From NCBI GenBank assembly GCA_963969395.1, contig OZ017804.1, forward strand, positions 1,426,001 to 1,490,000: a stretch of DNA of 64,000 nucleotides. Reading direction: 5' to 3'. A program made the position numbers and the translations under genes. Below the pieces are notes generated by a model. That model searched no databases and had not been told where the DNA came from. It saw only the letters and a list, made by a program, of their open reading frames with translations. Source of the stretch: Pseudoscleropodium purum. Taxonomy: Eukaryota; Streptophyta; Bryopsida; Hypnales; Brachytheciaceae. Positions 57,104-64,000 of this stretch are shown here, one piece after another (positions within the stretch are counted from its first letter, which is position 1; every line of letters starts with the position of its first letter).

Positions 57104-58093
57104 GATGAAGCACCTCCCACTTGTTGGCAGCACCCAAAGGGTCTCCAAGTCAATTCAGCCTCCAAACACTCCCTTGGAAGCCAATTGGGCTGAAACGACA
57201 ACAATCACCCTTTCCAAGGACACCTCCCACTTGTTGGCAGCACCCTAAGTGTCTCCAAGTCAATTCAGCCTCCAAACACTCCCTTGGAAGCCAATTGGGC
57301 TGAAATGCCAACAATCAGCCCTTCCAAGATCCTCACAACCTTAGGAAGGACAAAACACTCCTCACAAGTGCCTCACCTCCTCTCAACACGAATTCAGACC
57401 CTAATGGAGCTCAAATCCACCACATGGACATGATGGGCTAGTGCTACTTCAATTCAGCAAGCCAACTCACAATGCTCCTCACAAATAGGGTACTCCACAC
57501 TCCAAGGCACTCAAGCCTTCCAATCAGCCCTCAATGGATCACCAATCCACCCAAACACCCTAATTGGCCCTCAATGGCTCACGTGGCCACAAATCAGCCC
57601 TCTTGGGTTCACAAAGTCCATGAATTGCCTCACACACTCACAAGGGCACTAATCAGCCCTCCATGCATGGCAAAAACCTCAAGCAACTCAAATATGCTTC
57701 CAAGGCTCACAAAGACTCTCAATAGATGGCAATTGGCACCATTACAATCCACAATGCACCTAAGTGCAAAATCAGCCACAATGGGCTCACAATGTACTTT
57801 TCTAAGCACAAACTCAAACTAGGAGCATGCAACCAGCCCACTCTAGGTCTGATTACTACCATAAGCAATGTCCCACCCAAAATGTACTCCAAACCTCACA
57901 AACCAGCCAACAAAAGCTCAAAAAAAAATTTCCTCCTTTTTTAAAAAAATGCACTCCAAAGTTTTTGTTTTTGAAAAATGACTCACACCATATGGTTTGT
58001 AGGTGACAAGTGACAAAGGGTTGATTACTCCTCCAAGCTAAAAGACATCCTCCAAATGCTTTGAATTCCTCCCTCAAACGCAACTCCAAGTGC
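57104..58093 (-). other. Copia-2 leader, minus strand
   Basis: Reverse counterpart of 47890-48891, including the 110-bp tandem repeat next to the gag ATG. No coding frame. Confidence 0.75.
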
Positions 58094-58107
58094 GTGGGCC
58101 CATAACC
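58094..58107 (-). promoter_or_regulatory. Primer-binding site, minus-strand Copia-2
   Basis: GTGGGCCCATAACC directly adjoins the LTR; reverse complement GGTTATGGGCCCAC. Same half-tRNA type as at 47876. Confidence 0.75.
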
Positions 58108-58363
58108 TATTGAGATTACAATATGAGAAGGATGAAAGGCTTTACTTAGATGGTAGGATGATATCAAGGCCCATGCATGGGCTGAACATAAAAGGGAAAA
58201 GCCTTTCCCTAGTTATCCACAAACCATGTGGGATAACTAAACACCATGGGCTGCCTTTGACTACAAGCAATACCCATTAGACTCTAAGCCTAACTAAGAG
58301 GCTAATACTACTCCTAGGGCTGAATGTACATAATCTACACTAAGATGTACATGTTCTTCAACA
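58108..58363 (-). mobile_element. LTR2, 5' LTR of minus-strand Copia-2
   Basis: Complete 256-bp LTR from TATTGAGATTAC to GTTCTTCAACA. It abuts plus-strand Copia-2 codons (CTAAGAAGCCATGCTG), so it inserted into, or recombined with, another Copia-2 copy. Confidence 0.9.
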
Positions 58364-59491
58364 TTCCTAAGAAGCCATGCTGATCACTCTTTGTACACCA
58401 TGCAAAGTGGTGAGTTTTTGGTGATTGTGATCTTATATGTGGATGATCTGATCCTCCTTGCAAGTAGCATGACCAAGATGCTTGAGGTGAAGGCTATGCT
58501 CAAAGAGGAGTATGAGATGACGGATCTTGGGGAGCTAAGCTATTGCCTTGGAGTGGAGTTCAAGAGGGATAGGGCTGCCCGCACCATCACCATGAGCCAA
58601 CGCAAGTACCTTGAAGAAATCCTCAAGCGCTTCAACATGGAGGAGTGCAAAGCCATAGGTACACCCCTTGACACTCATGTGAAGTTGCCCAAGCTCACGG
58701 ATGCTGAATTTGGAGAGGTGAGGGCTGAAATGCAAAGTGTGCCTTACAAGGCAGCGGTTGGGTGCTTGATGTATGCCATGGTAGCCACAAGGCCTGATTT
58801 GGCCTTTCCGGTGAGTGTTGTGAGTCAACACATGTCCAAGTATGGCCCAATGCATTGGGCAGCGGTGAAGAGGGTGATGAGGTACCTTCAAGGCACACTT
58901 GGCATGGAGTTGCAACTTGGAGGTGCCCATGTGACTTTGCATGGGTATTGTGATGCGGATTGGGCGGGTGATGAGGGGGATAGGAGATCCACCACCGGCT
59001 ACGTGTTTATGCTTGGATTGGGTGCCATTACTTGGAATTCCAAGAGGCAGCCCACCATAGCTCTCTCTACAACGGAGGCTGAATACATGGCCATGAGCCA
59101 ATGCACCAAGGAGGCCATTTGGTTGAGGCAACTCTTGGCTGATGTTGGTCTTGTCCAAGAGGGGAGCACACCCATTTGGTGTGACAACCAAGGGGCCATT
59201 GCTTTGGCCAAAAATCCCACCCACCACTCTCGTACGAAGCACATTGATGTGCAACACCATTTCATTCGTGAACGAGTGGAGGCTGAGGTGATTGAGCTCA
59301 AGTATGTGCCTACCCAAGCTATGGTTGCTGATGTGCTGACCAAGGCCCTTGGGAAGCCACAACACCACAACTTGATAGGGAAGATGGGCCTTGGAGCCTT
59401 TGACCACTCTCAAATTGGGAGTGTTGAAGAACATGTACATATTAGTGTAGATTATGTACATTCAGCCCTAGGAGTAGTATTAGCCTCTTAG
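58364..59491 (+). pseudogene. Copia-2 reverse transcriptase C-part and RNase H, plus strand (open frame)
   Basis: Open from the break to 59491: [84 protein letters not shown]. The RT active-site YVDD is present, but the N-terminal RT half, integrase and gag are missing. It lacks the TAA seen at 52704, so it comes from a less decayed copy. Confidence 0.9.
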
Positions 59492-59678
59492 TTAGGCTTA
59501 GAGTCTAATGGGTATTGCTTGTAGTCAAAGGCAGCCCATGGTGTTTAGTTATCCCACATGGTTTGTGGATAACTAGGGAAAGGCTTTTTCCCTTTTATGT
59601 TCAGCCCATGCATGGGCCTTGATATCATCCTACCATCTAAGTAAAGCCTTTCATCCTTCTCATATTGTACTCTCAATA
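59422..59678 (+). mobile_element. LTR2, 3' LTR
   Basis: TGTTGAAGAACATG to TGTACTCTCAATA. It has an extra T in the GGCTTTTTCCC run compared with the other copies. Confidence 0.9.
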
Positions 59679-59706
59679 ATCCAATCTCTAATAGCAACTC
59701 ACATGA

Positions 59707-59720
59707 GTGGGCCCATAACC
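59707..59720 (-). promoter_or_regulatory. Primer-binding site, minus-strand LTR1 element
   Basis: GTGGGCCCATAACC adjoins the LTR1 terminus at 59721. It shows that the LTR1 family uses the same initiator tRNA-Met anticodon-arm primer as LTR2. Confidence 0.75.
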
Positions 59721-60160
59721 TATCGAGAAAAGAATCACCAAGCCAATGTATTCTAATGAAGGGGGATTACAAACAAGTGTGAGAAAGGGTAATGAGCCCA
59801 TGCAAGGACTCCCCTCTTATACTACTACTTGGTGGCCTCTCAAGTGTCTTGCAAGTCCTTTTGAAAGCCACTTGCAAGCCACTTCTTGCCACCTCATGGA
59901 CCACATGGCGGTCCATCCTCATGTGGCCCTCCACGTGTCGGTCCATCTATCCTATGCCCTCCACGTGTCTTTGCCTACCACATGCAAGACACTTGGCGGT
60001 CCGCCAACATGCTTCCTTCCACGTGTCCTTACCTGTCCTATGCATGACATGTGGCCATCCTACATTGTTTTTGCTTTGGCTACAAACAACACCTATCCAA
60101 CGTTAACCCATACTAGGAGCTTTCAAACAATCCAAAGCATCCTACTCAATATCTTCAACA
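59721..60160 (-). mobile_element. LTR1, 5' LTR, minus strand
   Basis: Starts TATCGAGAAAAGAATCACC and ends ATATCTTCAACA. It lacks part of the CACGTG region relative to 54186-54641. Its right end is fused to gag codons of another Copia copy at 60161. Confidence 0.85.
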
Positions 60161-60725
60161 GCATCAAGCATGCGGTCACAAACTCCATGGTCAGCTCCTT
60201 GGTGGGCCTCGTCTCCAATGCAGTTATGAGGAACTCATAAGACGGTGGCAAGTTTGCCAACAAGGTCATCACCACATCTCCCTCGGTCACGGGCGCCTCC
60301 AAACAAGCCAACTCATCCTCAAGAGCCTTGACCTTGTTGACGTGATCCAACAAATCGTCCTCCTCTTGCATCTTGCTAGTGAAGAACTTGCGCCGAAGTA
60401 ATAGGAGGTTGGAGAGGCTCTCGATTTCATGGATGTTGCAAAGCGTGGTCCATGCTTGGGCTGGTCCCTTGCAATGGCAAATGTGTGCAATTTGGTGGTC
60501 CACAAGGTTGATGGCAATGAGAGCAAAGGCCTTCTTCTCCTTCCTCTCCCATGCCTTCTTGGTCTTTGGATCCGCATCTTCACTTGGAGGCTCCTCACTC
60601 TCATCCACCACGTCCCAGAAGTCCTTCTCCGCAAGGATCATCTCCATCTTGAACTTCCACATGCCAAAGTTCTCCCCATCAAACTTGTCAATGATGCGTA
60701 CGCCATCTCCTCCACCGGATGCCAT
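60161..60725 (-). pseudogene. Copia gag fragment, minus strand (Copia-2 relative)
   Basis: Starts MASGGGDGVRIIDKFDGENF at 60725. It shows the gag UBN2-type pattern to ALETRPTKELTMEFVTA and is then cut by LTR1. The sequence differs from Copia-2 at many codons, so it is a separate, older copy or subfamily. Confidence 0.85.
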
Positions 60726-61626
60726 GGTAAAGCACCTCCCACTTGTTGGTAGCCTCCTACGTGTCTCTTGGAGTTCACAAACTCAATTCAGCCTCCAAAC
60801 AATCCCTTGGTAGCCAATGGGGCTGAAATGGCAGCCAATGGGGCCTCACAAGGACCTCCTAAGGTCTTACTCACCCAAGAAAGACCAAACACTTCTCTCC
60901 ACACCAATTCAGATCCTAATGAAGCTCATATCCAAGACATGGATGTCATGGGCTAGTGCTACCCCAAATCAGCAAGCACACTCACAATGCTCCTCACAAA
61001 TAGGGTACTCCAGACTCCAAGGGGCTCAAGACTTCCAATCAGCCCTAAATGGTGGCTACTACTCACAATCAACACTTCAAAGCAACAATGGCCTCCAACA
61101 ACCCTAATTGGATCACCCAAACTCCAAAGTAGGCAAATTTCCTCTCAACGACACCACAAGGCTCACAATGGCTCCAATCAGCCCTCAATAAATCGCTAAT
61201 TCCACTACTTTGCCTCACTCACTCACAAGGGCACTAATCAACCCTCAATGGATGGCAAATACCTCAAGCAACCCAAAGGTGCTTCCAAGCCTCACAAAAG
61301 ACTCTCACTAGATTGCAATTGGTACAATCACAATCAACAATGCACCCAAGTGCACAATCAACCCTCAATGGGCTCTCAATATACTCTTCTAAGGACAAAC
61401 TCAAATTAGGAGCATGCAACCAACCCTCACAAGCTGCGATTACTACCATAAGCAATCTCTCACCCAAAATGCACTCCAAACCTCACAAACCAACCAACAA
61501 AAGTCCAAAAGAACTCACACCATATGGTTTGTAGGTGAAAGAGAGACACAACGCTGATTGCTCCATCAAGCTCCAAGATCTTCTCCGAATGATATGAACT
61601 GCTCCCTCAAACGCAACTCCAAGTGC
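60726..61626 (-). other. Leader of the older Copia copy, minus strand
   Basis: Related to the Copia-2 leader (AATCAGCCCT and CTCACAATGCTCCTCACAAATAGGG motifs) but diverged and without the tandem repeat. No coding frame. Confidence 0.6.
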
Positions 61627-61885
61627 GTGGCCCATAACCTATTGAAATTACAATATTATGAGAAGGATGAAAGGCTTTACTTAGATGGTAGGAGATACAA
61701 AGCCACATGAGTGGGCTCAACTTAAGCTAGAAGCCTTTCCTAGTTATCCACAAACCACATGGGATAACTAACTACATTGGGTTGCCTTTGACTACGAGCA
61801 ATACCCATGGACTCTAATACTAACTAAGTGTCTAATGCTACTCCTGAGGTTGAATCTACATCGTCTACACTAATATTGACACAAA
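61627..61885 (-). mobile_element. Older LTR2-like LTR with primer-binding site, minus strand
   Basis: GTGGCCCATAACC (61627-61639, one G shorter than the other primer sites) is followed by TATTGAAATTACAATATTATG and sequence alignable to LTR2 (CTTTACTTAGATGGTAGGA, AGTTATCCACAAACC) to about 61885. The LTR beginning is missing. Confidence 0.75.
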
Positions 61886-63706
61886 CTTTACCAAAAAACA
61901 CGTAATCTTCAGCATCTTTAATCTTCCAAGATTGTGGCACACGAATGAAAAGGAATTTTGAACGACTATAGAGTACAACGTACTATCTAAGTTAACTAAG
62001 TTTTTTATTTTTGTATAGAAAAAGGGGATGTAGTGCATCGCACTTCTAGGTTAGTAATGCCCAATGATATTTTGTTTAAAGAAAGACTTTTGAAAAAGAT
62101 GTGGTGGTTGACCATGAAACTTTCCAAATGGGGAGATTATGTGTAGATTGTAAGTGTATGAACTTAGCGACAAGAATGACAGCATTCCTTAGATTCTAGT
62201 AGGTGCAGTTTGTGGGCTCTTGAGTTTGCAACTTTGAAAAGGACAGACATTTTTTCTATACGAAAAGAATGACAATGGCCAACAAGAATGTTTGCATTGA
62301 GAAATTGAGTTGCCATTAGAAGAACAATGTGATTCACTTACTGTAAGTGAGGAGTTGTCTTCGAAATAGTAGTGCAAGCTAAGACTAGACATGGTGATTG
62401 TGCTCACAGAGGTAAGCAATTTCTGGTGGCCATGAAATTCTTTGGAAGGCAAGAAATGTGTAGTGTATTCAAAAGAAGGGAAGTACATAAATAAGAATTG
62501 ATGAGGTGTGTGATGTCTATAGCTTCATTGTATCTTTATAGCAATGTTTGCATATTAAATTTCAGGTACTACAAATGCTCTGAGTTTGAGGAAGATGATA
62601 TGAGGTGGATACATTCATTTTTGTTGGGAACAATAGGAAGGTTTTAGTGTAGAAGAAATAGAACTACAAGAAACGTTTGTACATCATTTATATAGGACGT
62701 TTGGGAGATAGCCACATGGAATTAGATGTTCACAAAGTGCCAATTACTTCAGCAATGTTGTAGACAATAGTTGCGAAGGAAGCATTCAAGCATTAGCAAT
62801 GCACTTGTATTAGTTTTCAGAGTTCCAATGTCTCAAAAATAAATATAATGAAGCCACTTTTATCTTCATTTAGAGATTTGAACCCTTTTTTTAGTCCAGC
62901 CTTATTTTCTCACTCTTGTTCTACTAATTTCGTTAATGAAGAAATTGAAAATGGCACTAGTATGAAGTTTTGCTTTTGCAAAGGGAGATGCGGGCCAATA
63001 ATTCCGAATTGTGAGGATGTGTTATTCAGCAGGCAAGTTTTGCATATATTTCCTAAACCAATATACAATTCCTAACAATGCCAATAGCATGTTCTAATCT
63101 GTCAGCAACAGATGCATGAATTCATTTTTAAGGGAAAACTATGCGCTTCATATTCGCTAACACATTTATATTAACAAGAAATGTATGTTGGCATTCAAAT
63201 AACAGAAATTGAAGAGTACATTCTATTATTCAATGAAGGATTGACAAGTTCATCATTCTTGGATGTCATCATTCATCCAATCTAATTTGAATGCATCTAT
63301 AAGTAAGGGCATCATGTCTATTCATTGAATGTAAAGGATATTTAGGTCTTCATGCTTGCATGAACATTAATCTCAATAAGAATTGATAGTTTGAATTCTT
63401 TATACTGAAATTGACAAGAAATCAAGAAAAAATTGATAGGTTCAGTTAATTTTGATAGAAGGACATTGCAATCTTTGGTTACTATCATTTATGAGAAAAT
63501 GTTGTCAAACTTTTGTCATTTAGAACCCTTTTCCCTCCTAGTGAGATGACAATGACAAATCGTCTTCATTACAAACTTCTAGGGTTAACTTCTAAGGGTT
63601 TTAAATCCTTAAATTTAATTTTTAGAAACTTTTTTTAAAGGTAAGGGAATTTACTAGCTATGGGATAAAATAGTTTTTATTTCATTTGGTGCCTAGTAGA
63701 AAAAAA
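61886..63706. other. AT-rich stretch, no confident gene
   Basis: One short frame after an intron-end-like TAAATTTCAG (near 62564) reads YYKCSEFEEDDMRWI, weakly similar to the second half of plant GRF zinc fingers. A later frame at 62848-63075 has FCFCKGRCG. The two are in the wrong order for one GRF finger and surrounded by stops. Nothing else is recognised. Confidence 0.35.
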
Positions 63707-63966
63707 TTAGAAGATTTTTTAGGGCTTTAAGAGCCCTTGAGATATCAAGCCCTGTAAACTACGAAAATGAAATTGTTGTAGTGATTGCACAGCAGTCTAA
63801 CGTGGTTGAAACCCTACCACTTCAATTTAGAATTTTTTTCAACTTTGTTTTTCATTTTAAGAACTTAATTGTTTTTTCTAACAATCGGTTGTTCCCTTTG
63901 CTACGGGGAAAAACTACAAGGAAATAAGTCTGAAACAAGCTCTTAGAGCCCTTAAAAATCTTCTAA
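63707..63966. mobile_element. Small MITE with 28-bp inverted ends
   Basis: Ends 63707-63734 (TTAGAAGATTTTTTAGGGCT...) and 63939-63966 are inverted with about three mismatches, giving a 260-bp foldback element. The interior is AT-rich. The flanks do not show a clear target duplication beyond TA-rich bases, so the superfamily is unresolved. Confidence 0.6.
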
Positions 63967-64000
63967 TGGTTATGCATTTTTAAACTCAAAATGCTCAAAT

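Noticed and set aside
47040..59461. Long antisense frames opposite Copia RNase H and integrase (for example 52083-53009 minus and 58535-59461 minus)
   Set aside because: They are shadows of the conserved sense frames; their products ([12 protein letters not shown]...) show no family features and recur only because the sense sequence recurs.
62564..63075. A GRF-type zinc-finger gene
   Set aside because: The two suggestive segments are in the wrong order and separated by stops; support is too weak for a gene call.

Overview
The window is a transposon-dense stretch of plant (streptophyte) nuclear DNA. I see no ordinary host gene that I can defend. The plant call rests on Ty1/Copia elements with plant-type domain order, a plant PIF/Harbinger relic (PF04827 type), interstitial TTTAGGG-type telomere motifs, CACGTG boxes in an LTR and plant-like intron borders. 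The lineage is not determinable; a large-genome non-seed plant is a guess.

Layout. (1) 1-1235: ends of three nested Copia elements. (2) 1236-2302: coding debris and one end of a GC-rich hAT-type MITE. (3) 2303-19590: a candidate giant DNA element of about 17.3 kb with hAT-like CAGGGTTGAC ends and long, almost identical inverted arms (2495-4896 and 15646-18049). Each arm carries a decayed protein-kinase-like gene. Between the arms lie a Gly/Ser/Tyr-rich gene (5991-7246) and a RING-H2 gene (10912-14533). (4) 19600-28322: a direct second copy of the RING-H2 module (original 7690-14448), with an extra 2.1 kb of DNA-transposon sequence. GC-rich CGTCCG cassettes with TATA motifs sit before the kinase-like, Gly-rich and RING genes, and the same sequence forms the body of MITEs with 8-bp target duplications.

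(5) 29094-54150 is the most unusual part: a divergent two-gene element. The left gene (minus strand) encodes a DUF7869-type protein that may be transposase-like. The right gene (plus strand, 40939-54150, three exons) appears to fuse a ParB-like domain to a C-terminal region resembling an N4/N6 DNA methyltransferase. Fifteen copies of an odd-centred palindrome, TATCCTCGANTCGAGGATA, lie in the noncoding parts of this element only: before both genes and inside both introns of the ParB/methyltransferase-like gene. A site-specific DNA-binding protein with its own dispersed sites, analogous to ParB/parS, is the natural hypothesis. Both genes are broken by stop codons, so this copy is dead.

(6) 43931-53447: a nested Copia insertion in exon 2 of that gene, with a 5-bp target duplication CTAGC. 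(7) 54186-61885: more nested Copia elements, mostly on the minus strand. Their primer-binding sites match the anticodon arm of initiator tRNA-Met, not its 3' end. (8) 61890-64000: AT-rich DNA with one small MITE at 63707-63966.

Nearly every gene is decayed. The stops are often explicable as C-to-T or G-to-A changes, as expected in methylated silenced transposons. Family and domain calls were made by eye from motifs, without searches.
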